This document shows, in pieces, positions 23,201-35,400 of a stretch of 64,000 nt of DNA. The translations under genes and the position numbers were made by a program. The notes beneath the pieces are model-generated. The model worked only from the letters and a program-made list of their open reading frames with translations. It was not told the DNA's origin and ran no database searches. The DNA comes from Suillus spraguei (lineage: Eukaryota; Basidiomycota; Agaricomycetes; Boletales; Suillaceae): the NCBI GenBank assembly GCA_016800925.1, contig JABCPU010000034.1, positions 1 to 64,000 on the forward strand, given 5' to 3'. Positions within the stretch are counted from its first letter, which is position 1. Each line of letters starts with the position of its first letter.

Positions 23201-24163
23201 TGCATCGACCCGCTCATGCTCAGAAGCATCGTCGTAAGCTTTTTTCACTAATCGCAAGATCCTGCTCAACACTTCTTCGGCGGTCTCCTTATACTCGTGC
23301 AAGGATTTGTTCCGACACAAGTGGTGTGCCAACACGTCGCCATCCGCTAACACCTTGTCTGTAGATGAACACTGATCAGCGCTGGAGACTCGTACCCCCA
23401 CTGGACCCGTTGCGGCGACGACTAACCCCAGCTCATACCACAACTAGAACAGTCCCATCACAGGCTGCGAGCCAAAATACGCGGTCTTTCGCATCATACA
23501 TCAAACGCACGATTTGTGCTACATAACCGCCACAACAGCTCCAGTAGCACAGCAGAGAGAGCGACAGAGCTCACCTTCATCATATACAATAACGCCCCAT
23601 TTTCCCATCACAATTATTGTCCCCTGCAGCTCATTCAGTCGGTCGCGAAGCCTATCGAACTCGGCAAGGTGGTCTGGACTCAGATTCTTTAGCTCGGTTA
23701 TATCATCGCAGCGTTTCTTAACACGCATGATCTCGGCAGTGACGATTTCAAAATATTTCTTCAGTGCAGCAACGCGGTGTTGTCCAGACGCTACAACGAT
23801 GTCGTTGACATCCTTCAATTGTAATTGCGGCACAGCATCTGGGATGTCGAAGTTGACCGCGAAGCTCGACCCAGTCTTCAAGCGGGCGCATGATAGTATA
23901 ATCGGTATCCCTGTCGCTTCCTGCATGACCAGCATTCCGTCCTTCTTAAACGACGCAACCAGTTTATTCACCTCCCTGGCCTCCTGCGGCCGATCGTTAT
24001 ATTTGCCGAATAATAGCGAATTTTTGATTTTGAGTATTTCAATGTAAGCCACGCCGATCCTACACTTTGCGAGCGCCGCGTCCATTCTCTGAGTGTTTTG
24101 CGCCAAGTCAGTCTTGGCCTGGACAGGGCGCTGCTTGCTCATCATGGCACGCAACTCATCCAC
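20224..24163 (-). CDS. ParB/sulfiredoxin-domain protein, about 10 exons (about 1,100 aa)
   Basis: The ATG at 24163 opens a ParB-like region: residues 57-90 (NDRPQEAREVNKLVASF, then GIPIIL) resemble the ParB substrate-contact stretch, and SGQHRVAAL (GQHR at 127-130) is the nucleotide-binding loop typical of ParB/Srx folds. Downstream exons (about 23443-23012, 22961-22419, 22368-22250, 22168-21433, 21371-21238, 21188-20907, 20832-20562, 20508-20367, 20313-20224) are joined by GT-AG introns of about 50-75 nt. The middle is helical and unrecognised; the C-terminus is low-complexity and basic (RASLKRSKAPT, then SGHPKKRAHTGDD), a likely nuclear signal. I saw no inactivating change. The exon 1 donor is uncertain (GTATAT near 23586 keeps frame). 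The last exons recur at 63717-63990. ParB folds can hydrolyse nucleotides or act as nucleases, but activity here is inference. Confidence 0.7.
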
Positions 24164-24839
24164 CTGCCATCCGTCAGTCCTTATGTGTCAAGCTGATCAT
24201 GCACACGTACAGTGAGTATATCCTCGTCTCCAGATGTGTCGTGGTTGTGACGTGCCATATCGATTACAGTTCTGGGGAGCAGCGTTGTTCCTGACCTAGG
24301 ATATAGCAGATGATGTGTCCCGGTTTAAGGGCACAATAACACATGAAATAATGGAGTATGGTGGGTAGCGCTCAGCTCAAGTGAGCAGCTGCTACTTGTA
24401 TACCTACATTAGACAAGATTAGATGGATATCAATATAACAAGAAAAAACGCGCCTCTTCATCGTTTTAGACAGTCCTTCCCATTCCAGTAACTTACGTGC
24501 AGGATAAAAAGGTTACATAAGCAATAATCGGGCCTATCTACTTCTCGTCCCCGGGCTGTTATTTTCCGTATAATCGTTTATTACAGATTTGTACACTTTG
24601 ACAATAGTATTAGAATTTTTCCAAATCACAATTAAGCCGGTATCCGGTTAACATTGCGTGAGATTATTATTTCTACACATTATCATCGCTTCTGGCTCTT
24701 CCTTAGTTGAAAATTAAATTGTGTCTCGCCTATGGGAGCAGAAATATTTCGAGGTGACTTCTGCCAAAATTGCGATTTACGCATCTGTCTTGTGCAATGT
24801 CTGGTTGATTGTGGTCAATTTGTGACGCCGCTGACGCGT
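24164..24839. other. Upstream region of the ParB-like gene
   Basis: AT-rich DNA of about 0.68 kb with no recognised gene or repeat. It probably contains the 5' UTR and promoter, but no motif can be assigned. Confidence 0.45.
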
Positions 24840-25265
24840 AATCAAGGGCAATATGCTGAGATCGCGCGTAGAAAGGATCTGGATGTCAATACTGAGTCAT
24901 GGAATCGTTTAGAAGGACGGTTGACGGTAACTTACAGACTGCAGATCTAGTTCAAAGATGGATGCGGACACGATGACACAGTCAGGTCAACCTGACCAGA
25001 TGTAGAGTTACTCAATGTCTCATGGAATAAGGGAATGCCCATAGTGTTACTGGATGTGTCTTTGTGGATAATCCCCGGCCTCCTTCCAGCGACACACAAG
25101 CTACACAAGGCGGTTCAAGAAATGAGCTTCCATCCCTTACCAAATGCACGTTGGTAACGAAATGGAATTTAATGACCCATATTAGTATTCTGGTACTCGG
25201 CGTTGCCAAGCCCCATACAGGACATTGCAAGATACCCGTGGTGCGGGAAAAAATACGGTAATTCC
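24840..25265 (+). repeat. Dispersed repeat copy B, upstream of the ParB-like gene
   Basis: Matches copy A along most of its length and copy C in the GGAATAAGGGAATGCCCATA core, the CATCCCTTACC..ATG.ACGTTGG tract and the terminal CCCCATACAGGAC...GGGAAAAA tract. Relative to C it has an internal deletion of roughly 170 bp. Confidence 0.8.
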
Positions 25266-25439
25266 AGCTAGTGTATTGATTGTCGCATCAGATTTTCTGA
25301 ATCGGAATGACACTACATAAAACGATAGATCAGTTGGCTGGAAATGAATCATGTTATTGGTCAGAATACAACGTCGATCATCGACGTTGCATTCTGACGA
25401 ATCGAGTAACAAACCTTTCACGGACTCACGGAACTCGGG

Positions 25440-26425
25440 CGTCCTAATTGCCCACAACCAAAGCAGCTTGTAATGTCATCATGGTGGCTTGAGGATCGCC
25501 CATCTTGAAAGACACTAACCTAGACCCGTATGATTGAGCTCAGGCTTGCACAATCCACATGCAGAATCTGTGACTCTCATTCTGCATCTTCAGGAAGTAG
25601 ATCTAGACAATTCTCGAAAGATGCCAACGATCTTTCATGGTCCTGCAATCCAAGACAGAAACATGCGATGTTGGCTCGTCTGTGCAATGACAAACTGCTG
25701 TTCGACAATGGGATCCTCTGTTTACCCGGATGCCACTTCTAGGAGAGTAAGTGATTGCACAATTTATGTATTCCAGAATCCACACCCTGTTCAGACTCGG
25801 AGTCCAAGTTGAAACCGTAACAGGTGTGTCCTATCAACCTTGTTGTCAGCTTCAATCGCCTTGGTATATGCATGCTGCGACGGCTTCGGCTTCTGGGCAA
25901 AGTGGAGATTACCAAATAGGACCCAAAACCTGACATTTCCAGGTTCCTTTGCGGCAAGGCTTGAATTAGTAAGAATGAGTTTGCTGCCTCCAAGCTTGCC
26001 GTAAGGTATCAGAGGGATGTTTCAAAGCCTACTCGTGCAGGGCTACGGCAAGGTCATACAATGAACATGGGAGAGTGGCTTCGTCAGAAGAACCCACTGT
26101 GATGCAATGATCGCGGGCAGTGACAGCAGCTTCGAGAGCATTAAGCCCGGTGACGGGATCGTAGGTGGGTTTGCACAACAGACAAGAGGACACCGGCTTC
26201 AGTGGGACGAACATCCAGCATCAAGGTTCGAAAGAGGCAGTAGCTTCTGCATTCCCCTACATATGAAGTATGTACGCATATCTAAGATTATCATTATCGT
26301 CCGGTTGAAGCTCGACCAAGTGCATAAAAGCTGAAACACGACAACCGAATTTTAAATTACTGTATGATAGTTGGTCACCGACGGCCGCTCGAAGTGCCGC
26401 TCGAAAGGCCTTGATGGATTCTGCA
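25440..26425 (-). pseudogene. TPR protein fragment, possibly Ski3-like
   Basis: Minus-strand segments in several frames give RNYAESIKAFRAALRAA (a TPR-type helix pair), GLNALEAAVTARDHCITV, TLPCSLYDLAVALHE and, further on, PGNVRFWVLFGNLHFAQKPK followed by QHAYTKAIEADNKV. The last pair resembles the Ski3/TTC37 TPR subunit of the Ski complex, where a W..LGNL.F pattern precedes .QHAYIKALE. Frames change repeatedly and stops interrupt, so this is a decayed fragment. The Ski3 assignment is from memory of the motif only. Confidence 0.45.
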
Positions 26426-26447
26426 TAATTCCTCCTTGTCTGTGCCA

Positions 26448-26880
26448 AAAATGACTCATGGAATAAGGGAATGCCCATAGTGTTACCTTCAAGTTTGTGG
26501 ATAACCCCGGCTTCCTTCCAGTGACACACTACATATTGTTTATTAGTGTGTGTTACAAAGCGGTTCAGGAAACATTAATGAGCTTCCATCCCTTACCGAA
26601 TGTACGTTGGTAACGAAATGTATCACAAAAACCATGTACTTATGATTCAGAGTGACTAGTCGATGGTAATGACTTGATTATGTAAATTATTATTCGGCGA
26701 ATTCTATTACTACTAGTAGTCTAGTGAATATTGAGTCAGAGTACATTTACTTCTTTCTCATTCACCACCCACATCAATGATGTTCTAGCACTCAGCGCCG
26801 CCTAGCCCCATACAGGACTTTACGAGATGCCCGTGGTATGGGAAAAAGGTGTGCGTTTCAAATCAGTGCGTTTTCTATTA
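26448..26880 (+). repeat. Dispersed repeat copy C
   Basis: Best full copy of the right-hand part of the family, from CTCATGGAATAAGGGAATG to the tract GTATGGGAAAAAGGTGTGCG. Copy D (735-1022) is its inverse. Confidence 0.8.
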
Positions 26881-27489
26881 TGCCTTGGCGATGAACTACA
26901 GTCATAACGCAACATTTTTACAGCGGGATTAAGCAACTATCTCAGAACACCCAGGAATCGAGGATTGAGCTGTCGCTCTGGACAACTGGTGAATTTATGA
27001 TCGGTAATCTACAGGTATATATACCCCTCCATCTTGCACTCATTTTTCCCGTCAGGTCAATCAACGATTCAAACCATTCTTTCACACTTTCAAGTTCATA
27101 TATTACATGGAAATGTCTACTCGAGGCAGGGGCGGTGTTCCGCAACAAGTTTTGATAAACTCGTTTATTGTATGGAAGCTGCCGGCAAGAACTTAATATT
27201 TTTCAGTACGAAGGTAAGTTTCACTCTTACTGCGGTGATAATCAGTTGAACTTGATATAGTTGGTGCGTATCTCCACACCGGTGGCCAATGATGGCACCT
27301 CACTCCAATATAGCGATCTCTGGCGGCGGAAGAGATGTCAAGAACTCGTAGGAGGATCGAGGCATTCGAACGTCTCCAGAATCACACCGACCCAAGGCTA
27401 TTCGCGCCGCGCTGTATTTTTGACTGAACCGTCATTATGTATTCCTTCCGCGAGCTTCTACTATCTGCCAGGGATTCTCAAACCGTAAG
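26881..27489. other. Intergenic stretch
   Basis: No gene recognised. Short open frames on both strands lack motifs. Confidence 0.4.
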
Positions 27490-28450
27490 AGTTAGGATGT
27501 TCGAGTCTGAACTACTGATCGATCTCTACTTTTGGTCGTGAAATAGTTCGAAGTTAATATGTCTGACAAGCCCCAGGCAGATGGAGTATATTGCGAGTGG
27601 GACCAACCGAGTGAAGCTCCGAGGTCCCCTAAATGTTAGTACTCATTTGAAATAGCCCTTCAATGTCTGACCTGCACCTCCAAAAAAAGAACACGATGCC
27701 TTGGTGGCGGTCCTTGTGACCCCTAGTCGCGCCACAACGAAGCCGGCAATACATTCACACTCGTTGCAAAGGCCGCGAGCCAGCCTCACTCAGACATCTC
27801 GCAGGTATATCATTCATTGCTTCATCGTCCTTCGCTAAATTTACCTCGACGTTCACCTAGGCTATATTGATGCCTTCTGTGTGGGTTCGTACGAAGCGGA
27901 GTAACCTGCATGCCAGTGGTCCTCTGAACCCTCGCCAGTTTCACAGTATGTTGCCTTTATTTATAACTTTTTGACTTTTCATGAATAACGAGCGAGCCAA
28001 TCGCACGCTGACTGATCAGAACCTTCGTGATGCACAAGCAACAATCGATTATTTACACAACCAAATAATCGACCCGTCTTAACGACTCTGAGCGTGCACG
28101 TGGTGAAAGCAGAGTTACGTGTTGCAGTTTCGCAACTGAAGGGGCCTGGGCGCCACATTCGCGTCCGCGAGCTTGCCGCACGTGTGTCAAAAGCCAAACG
28201 AATCGCTTACGAGTGGTATCTTGACGGCAGGCGGTGGCTGTCAGATGAGGTTCAAGTACTGGCAGGTCCTTCCCAAGGCTCTGAAACGTAAGTGGCCGAC
28301 CTTTGTGAACCCTAAGCCACATGATAGTACATATCGGTCACAGTATGAACGTTCTATCAAATGTGATGTACTAGCCAGCTGTACAACTACTGTATGCTTC
28401 ACCGATCACATAGTAAGAAAACATGAAAGTACGTGCATGAAAAGTATGTG
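27490..28450 (+). pseudogene. Cys-rich/coiled-coil gene, copy 2
   Basis: A start MSDKPQADGVYCEWDQPSEA at about 27558 is followed by a stop, then CLTCTSKKRTRCLGGGPCDP, HNEAGNTFTLVAKAA, a probable intron after 27800, NRTLTDQNLRDAQATIDYL (amphipathic) and, after a stop, AELRVAVSQLKGPGRHIRVR with a terminal YEWYLDGRRWLSDEV motif. The paired cysteines suggest zinc binding. Stops at about 27638, 27726 and 28079 argue that it is dead unless splicing removes them. An inverted, more decayed copy lies at 1-660. It is unrecognised as a named family. Confidence 0.5.
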
Positions 28451-28461
28451 AGATAAACATG

Positions 28462-30849
28462 TCATCGTTTATTTTTGAGGCGCTCAGAACGACGAAGACC
28501 CGTGGATGATTGGATGTTGTCGCCTGAGGGATGGTCCAATGTAGACGACGATGCCACAGGTACAATAATTTCTTCGGGCACATCCGGGGGGAGTTGAGAG
28601 ATCCATTTTGCCAGGAGAGACGCGAGCGCCGCATGAGTTACGCCAGGGGTGATGTCGCGAGGCTTGCTCGCTGCATCTAGAATTAAAAGACGCCACTCCT
28701 GTATGATTTCACTGAATGGTGCGAAGAACGCAGTTGTTTCTGTCATTAATGACGTGTCGATGGACGGTGAAAGCACGTAGCCCTGTTTGTGTACCCAGCA
28801 TGCAGAGCCCGAAACTTCATATTCGTGAGCCCACATCAGCTTCTTGTCCTTGTCTTCCGTTAGGCCACATGGCCCGTCGAAGGTCGTTGCAAATTCGACG
28901 AAGATATAAAATAGTGACTCTAGGTCATCACTTGCACTTGGTGAGTGTTCCATCGTCGTGTACTTCTCGTTGTGAAGGTTCTCCCGGAGAAGACGGATCG
29001 ACATATAGGGCCTAGTACCCTTCAGGAAATGTGCTCAGCCATGTCCCAATACCATGAAAATTCTGAGCTTTACTTACCGTACCCAGTGAACGAATGCCGT
29101 TGATGGTGCCTTGAGTAATCCAGGCGTGATCAAAGTCGATAAAATACCCTTGTCCATCATGAATGATGAAATTATTCGGGCTCAAGTCTCCGTGCAGGAC
29201 GTGTTTTCTGAACATTAAATCATGAGCTAAAAACTAATAGTCAGTTTCAGGCCTCAATTTCAGCGCACTCGAAACTCGCCCTTCACAAAGTCATGGAAGG
29301 CTCTCAGAAGCTCGGGCTTTGAGGAGTAGGACAAAAGCGGCTTTCCACAGGGGGTCAACAGAAGGCGCCGGTGGAATCTGCGAACAAACTGGGGGGCACA
29401 TACACCTTGAGAGGCTCGAATACGATACGTGCAGTCGGGCTCCCCATCATAGAAGACATCCCAATCGGCCACGAGCTTGACCACATTCGGGATGTCTTCA
29501 ATCATCTGAAGAACAGTTACCTCATGGGTTTTCCTGTCCTCAGGGACCCAACAGTCTTTGAGTGCGTACTCCACCCCATGAGAGTTTTGAACGCGATAGC
29601 AAGTGGTGCCGCGACAGAAGAACCCTTGGCTTCGCCAAAGCACGCTCATAATGGACAAATTTTCTGTGTTGTTATCCTCTATCCAACCTATCGCGTCCTC
29701 TCTCAAATCAGGATGCGTTCCCTTGCAGATGTCGTCGCACATGTGCATTGTTGGATCGTACCCCAGGGTGTTGGTATGCGCGAGCGTCAAGGTGTTCAAA
29801 ACCTCGAGCACACGCACAGGTTGTGCAGCGATGGAGATGGGGAGTGAAATGATAAGGCCCGAACGATCGAAGTAGTGAAGGCGAAGCTTGTTGGATGCGA
29901 TACTGAAAAGCAAGACAAACCGGCGCCAGGGTTGCTCTCGTAGTAGCAGATATCCTTTAGTGGCGCTTCCCCAGTATAAAGGTGTTGTGTGGTTCAGGTC
30001 GGTCATGGAAAGTTCTATGCAAGTGATGAAGTTTCTCCATCGCCACTCCATGTCAAGATTGCAATCTACCAGAACGATATCTGGCTTCTGTGCATTGGTT
30101 TTGTCCGGGACGGGCGTTTGACAGTATCTGGAGGACCAGATGCGTTTTGGTGGGCCATCGATAACGTTCATGAAATCAAAAGGGAACGCAGGCGAGGGAT
30201 CGGGGAAACTCTCCACATATATCTGGTGCATAGCACCTTGTATGGTGTTGAAAAGCAGGGCCCACTTCTCCTCTGGCGTACTCGATGCCGAGGGCTGCTG
30301 TTTTTTGGAATTCTTGTTGTCATATCCTTTGGCGCCAAAGCTCTTTTCGGATTCGGGCGTTGTAAAAGAAGAATCCGACTCCTCCACATCTGTACCGATT
30401 GATGCGGGCGTCGCTGTGCTCATTTGTGCGCGCGGCTGTGTCTCCTGCGCCACCTGCGTCTTCTGTTTCTCACCAGACCTGGTTTTCACTATTGGCTTCT
30501 GTTGGACATTCCTCTCATTGAATTGCCACCCGCACTCGTCTGAGGAAGTGTCGGCAGGACGATAGACAGGCCCTCCCTTAATCCTCTTGCGTCCCGGCCC
30601 CCTCAATAAATAGTGGATCTCACTGAGAGATGCTGGAGTGAAATTGCTCTTTGGGATGATGGTATCTAGAATAGAGAGAACACCCTTGGGAAGCGATTTT
30701 TCTTCCCATAGCACTTTACCGATGAGTTCTTGCTCCAAGAGCTTATCCATGGCGATCTTGTTCCGAGGTGCAGGGAGTGCATTGGTGTTACTGACCGATC
30801 CGAAGACATTACGATCAGAAGTTTGCTTGAGCAGCGGCTGTAGCAGCAT
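28462..30849 (-). CDS. FunK1-type fungal protein kinase A
   Basis: The first in-frame ATG is at 30849 (MLLQPLLKQTS). About 400 residues precede the kinase core: YRVQNSHGVEYALKDCW (the K of YALK as ATP-anchoring lysine), then VLHGDLSPNNFIIHDG (catalytic loop, HGD in place of HRD) and YFIDFDHAWI (DFD in place of DFG), then YMSIRLLREN and DDLESLFYIFVEF. These are hallmarks of FunK1, a kinase family expanded in agaricomycetes. The C-terminus is basic (RRSERLKNKR). Proposed introns lie near 29260-29220 and 29090-29012. At the second junction the AG sits one base earlier (ACTAG|G) than in kinase B (ACTAAG|), which shifts frame unless splicing compensates, so this copy may be inactive. It points away from the Harbinger element. 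Confidence 0.75.
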
Positions 30850-31801
30850 CGTCCGCGTGGTAGTCAGTGTTGTGGACCTCACTGAAAACCAACTAGCATG
30901 ATATGACAAATTGATAACGTTCACCTAATGAGTTGGGCGTCCAATTTCCCCTTATATGCCTCGTGAAGGTGTACATAATTAAAAGCCTCAGTCATTCAGA
31001 GTCACAACGAAAAGACCCCTGGCAGACTAGCCGTCCTAGTCACCAACATTACTGAATCCAGACATCACATGATAAGTTGAATTTTCTGACAGGCGGTGGC
31101 ACCAACGACATACCTCCGAGTCTCCGACATTTGGAATGTCGCCGCGATAAACGTACTGTCGGAGTGACTATCAGATACACACAATGGAAATGTATTATAT
31201 ATATATTGAGCAAATGGCGAATATAAAATCCATTCGTTTTGGACGGGACCGTACTTGGTTTCGTAGTATTCCACATTAATATTTAAATTTTTGATGAGAC
31301 GGGCGTACCAGTAATTTTAAGGATGTTGTATGTACTAATGTAGTGCCGTCTGACCTAGTTCGCAAGCTCATAGCTTAATAATATCCCGGCATCCAGTCTC
31401 TATCCTGGTAGTAGATTTGCAATGCAATGATAACAGACGGATGGCCATGTATTACTGATTTTGTATGCAGGATATGCAGGGCATGGAGTGCGGCAGTAGA
31501 GTATCGAGTTCGAGAGTTCAGCCATGGGATACAATCAGCCATGGGATCAAGGCCATTCGAACGAGTTTCGATCGGCAAGTCGAGTTTTCCTGAGGGATCG
31601 CTCTTAGCCATACTGTCTGTCGAAGCCAAGTTCCCTGGACAGACGAACTTAGAAATTCGAAGGAAACGCGATCGGGACTTCCTGGACCGGTACTTGTCGA
31701 GATGAGTCAGAAGGTGATTGTGTAGGTACGTACCACAGAACATTGCCGAGGGCGCAAAGAAGTGATTTCGTAAGTGCCTCATTTGAGATCCGGGTGCCGA
31801 A
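30850..31801. other. Intergenic region upstream of kinase A
   Basis: Contains the promoter side of the kinase and, at 31427-31705, a 92-codon plus-strand frame (PGQTNLEIRRKRDRDFLDRY) with no recognisable domain. The Harbinger element starts at 31802. Confidence 0.45.
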
Positions 31802-32038
31802 GGCTCTGTTCGGCCACCAAATTTAAGCGCCATTTGAGCGCAACTAAATTCAAATTTCTTTGCTTTGTCAGCATGGGCGATGTCACGCTGATAACATCGG
31901 TAAAACACCTTTTTTCCCACCACCAAAAAATGGCTGGTCACAGCTTGGTCCCTTCTGTACAGAGCTGTACAGAGCCCACAGAAACAAAGTGATTTACTGA
32001 TGAAGGATAACACATACTCTTGTAAAATACCATGATGC

Positions 32039-32330
32039 TGTTGGAATTAGCAAGTGCGCTTGCAGCCGAAGCGCCACATTGTCTGCTCTTGTTTTTTGTT
32101 TGTCGAAGTCCAGTGACTCGTATGTGTTCCATTATGTGATCTTGTTTCATTTCTTCCTATTGTACTCACTAAATCTATTGTATGCTATGGCCAGCGCCTT
32201 TTCTCATTGTCCAAAAGTCTCACTTACTTACAAGATCACGCAATCTATTTAGTTGCTTTGTGTTCGAGCTACTACCTCAGACATTTGCCTTCACATGCAT
32301 GATCTGAGAGAGTCTGTCTATTACAGACCT
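32039..32330 (+). repeat. Probable copia 5' LTR
   Basis: Starts TGTTGGAATTAGC, the usual copia TGTTGGA start, ahead of gag. The end is uncertain (about TATTACA near 32325). No matching 3' LTR exists because the element is cut off at about 36345. Confidence 0.5.
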
Positions 32331-32419
32331 GCGCGATTTGTATTAATCTTTTAAGTTATGAGCCCTGAGCTCTAATAGCCTTACGTCTCACCTTCCCTGC
32401 CAAACAATCCACTCTTTTC

Positions 32420-35400
32420 GTGATGTCCATTGCCGTTCCTGTCACAACGGATACCCTCCTGTTGAACGTACCCAAGCTTGACTTAAAGGGCTCCAACTGG
32501 GCCATCTTCTCATTGCATTTTCAAATTGCTGTCGAGGCCAAGGAGTTATGGAAGTATTTCGATGGATCCTGTCCTTGTCCTGCTTCGCCCGTAACTGCCG
32601 CAAAAGTCATTGTTGCTGAAAAATGGCAGAAGAACGAAAACCTCACAAAACATCTACTCACCCAACGAATTCCTGACTCCACGGCTCTTCGTGTTCATAA
32701 TCTCGCCAATGTCACAACTATGTATGTGGGCAGAAATTGTTTGTGAGTACACTGAAAAAGGCGCATATGCACAAACGGACCTTCGAACCAAATTCCTTGA
32801 GTTGAAGTGCGCCACTGGAAGTGATGTGCATCAGTTCCTCAATGAACTGCGTGTAAAATGCGACGAACTATCTGCTGTGGGCATCAAAATTGAGGAGAAA
32901 GACCATTGTTCTATGATCATTCAATCACTTCCCAACTACTTAGCCAGCTTTGCATCTGGGCAGCTTGCTACTGCATGCCTCTATAGCATGACCAAAACAA
33001 TTGACCCCAACATTTTGATTTCGCTCATTATTGAAGAGGCTGAACGGCAAAATCGTAAGGATAGCCGCCCTTCGTGTGGGGGCATCTCCTCTCACCCTCA
33101 GACTGGAGGGGCAAATGAGGCAATGGCCTTAACAGACACACCCCATCGTAGATGGGGCAGTTTCCATAAAGGAAACCGTGGGTCAAGTCGAGGCAGAAGT
33201 AATGGTGGACGGCAACATCCACCTTGCTGGAACTGCGGCTTGTGTGAGCATTTTAAAGCTCGCTGCCCCGAACCAGATAGACCCGCTACTGGTGGTAACC
33301 AAGCAGGTGGCTCTGCGAATGCAGTGGCAGATGACAATGATTCTGAGGATGGCATATTTGCTGTTGATAGCCTGTCAGATTACGAATCCACATCCTCTAT
33401 CCCCACCTTCCTTTCCATGGAATCGTCAGATGAGGATGCTGATGAGAGATCAACCTTTGTCATTAGCAATGATGACTGGTTCTCTGAGATAGACGAAGAC
33501 GACTTACCTTCGCATAGTGATTGGGACACTACACCTGCAGCTCCTAGCAGTGGAAGCGACACAGATTCTTTCGTTGAGGTTGCCGCTGAAGCCAGTAATG
33601 GCCACAAAGAAGGCCCAGTCATCGAGTTATACGACTCTGGATCTATACGGCACATTTCCCCATATCAAGAGAGATTTGAAACCCTCTCCGCTATTCCCCA
33701 AAAACCTTTCGCAGCTGCTAATAAACAATGTTTCAGTGCGACTGGTATAGGAGAAATGATTGTTGAGGTCCCAAATGGTGTGGATACGTTGAAGCTCAGA
33801 CTCACTGAAGTATTGTTCTCACCGGAGGTCGGATACACCCTCATTTCCATAGGTCGACTTGACGAGTTAGGATACTCTGCTGTGTTCACAGATGGCAAGT
33901 GCGTCATCCACGACCCTCAAGAAAACATCATCGGGCAGATCCCAAAGACAGAACGAGGCCTGTACTGTGTTCTCCATGAACCACACTTGGATAGTGCAGA
34001 TTCGGTCGAGGAAACCATCACAGTGATGGAACTCCACAAGCGGATGGGACACATTGCCCCTGCTGTTGCACGTCGCCTTGTGGAGAATGGACTCGTATCC
34101 GGAATTAAAGTCGACCTCTCACCAGGTGAACCAACCTTCTGCGACATGTGCATCTATGCGAAAGCTACCTGCAAACCTATCACTAAAGTACGACAGGGAG
34201 AAAGAGCCACTGAGTTCGAGCAAGAAGTCCACACCAATCTGTGGGGACCCGCCCCATACCAACTCTAGGAGGAAGACACTACTATGTCAGCTTTACAGAT
34301 GACAAGACTAGTCTAACCTACCTTCATCTCCTGCGCCAGAAGAGCGAAGTGCTTGATGCCTATAAAGGTTTTGAAGCCTGGTGTAAAATCAGCATGGTGC
34401 TCGCATCCAAACCCTCTATTCAGATCGAGGGGGAGAATATATGGGAAAAGCTTTTGTTGCACACCTCCAAGCTGCTGGAATGACACAGAAGCTGACTGCC
34501 CATGATACACCAGAACATAATGGTGTTGCTGAGCGTCTTAATCGCACACTACTGCAAAAAGTTAGGGCTATGCTTCATGATAGTGGTCTTCCATGCACTC
34601 TCTGGGGAGAAGAAGTCAGACATGCTGTCTGGCTGAAGAACTGAACTCCAACCAAAGCCCTTGATGGCGGCACCCCACTTGAAGTGGCAACAGGCAAGAA
34701 ACCAAACCTTAGTCGTCTCTGTACTTGGGGCTCCATTGTATGGGTAAAGGGGGGCCACAGCGACAAACTGTCTGGTCGTGTCGATGAAGGATATTGGGTG
34801 GGTATTGATGAAGCAAGTGAGAATGGTTGCCATATCTATTGGCCATCAAAGTGCACAGTTACTGTGGAAAGAAATGTTTATTGGGACCCTGCACAGGTAA
34901 CGATGGTACCACATGAGGGGGAGAATGATGACTCATGTCCAAATGCGATGATACCGTCGCTAGACAACTCACCTCCTACACCTCCTACCCAAACTCTGCC
35001 AGTAACAACCCCCAAAACCCCATTCACTATCCTCAAATCCAAGATTCCTATCCCAACAACTTTGGCGATACTTGACATGGTTGCAAAACGCATTAAAAAA
35101 CCGAGCCAGCGAGTTCTTGACATCGTCGGTAACAACAACCCCATCCCCAAAGGCGTCCAGTTACCTGCTCCTGCAGAGGTCACAGAAAAACCAGAGCAAT
35201 CAAGAGAGGAAGCCGCTGTTGATAAGTTAATGGCCATCCTGGAGGCAGAGGATGATGCCACGGAATTAGCTCTGGCACTAAGCAAAGTAACAGCTAATGC
35301 AGAAGCCCTAGAACCCGCGTCCCTAGCTGAAGCAAATAAGTGCCCTGATTGGGCCCAATGGGAAGCTGGCATCTATGAAGAGCTGATGACACTTCAAACC

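Noticed and set aside
29371..30565. Plus-strand frames of 137-158 codons
   Set aside because: Antisense to the FunK1 kinase A coding region and without motifs.
31375..32013. 212-codon minus-strand frame
   Set aside because: It crosses the left Harbinger TIR into the element, so it is a chance frame spanning an insertion boundary.
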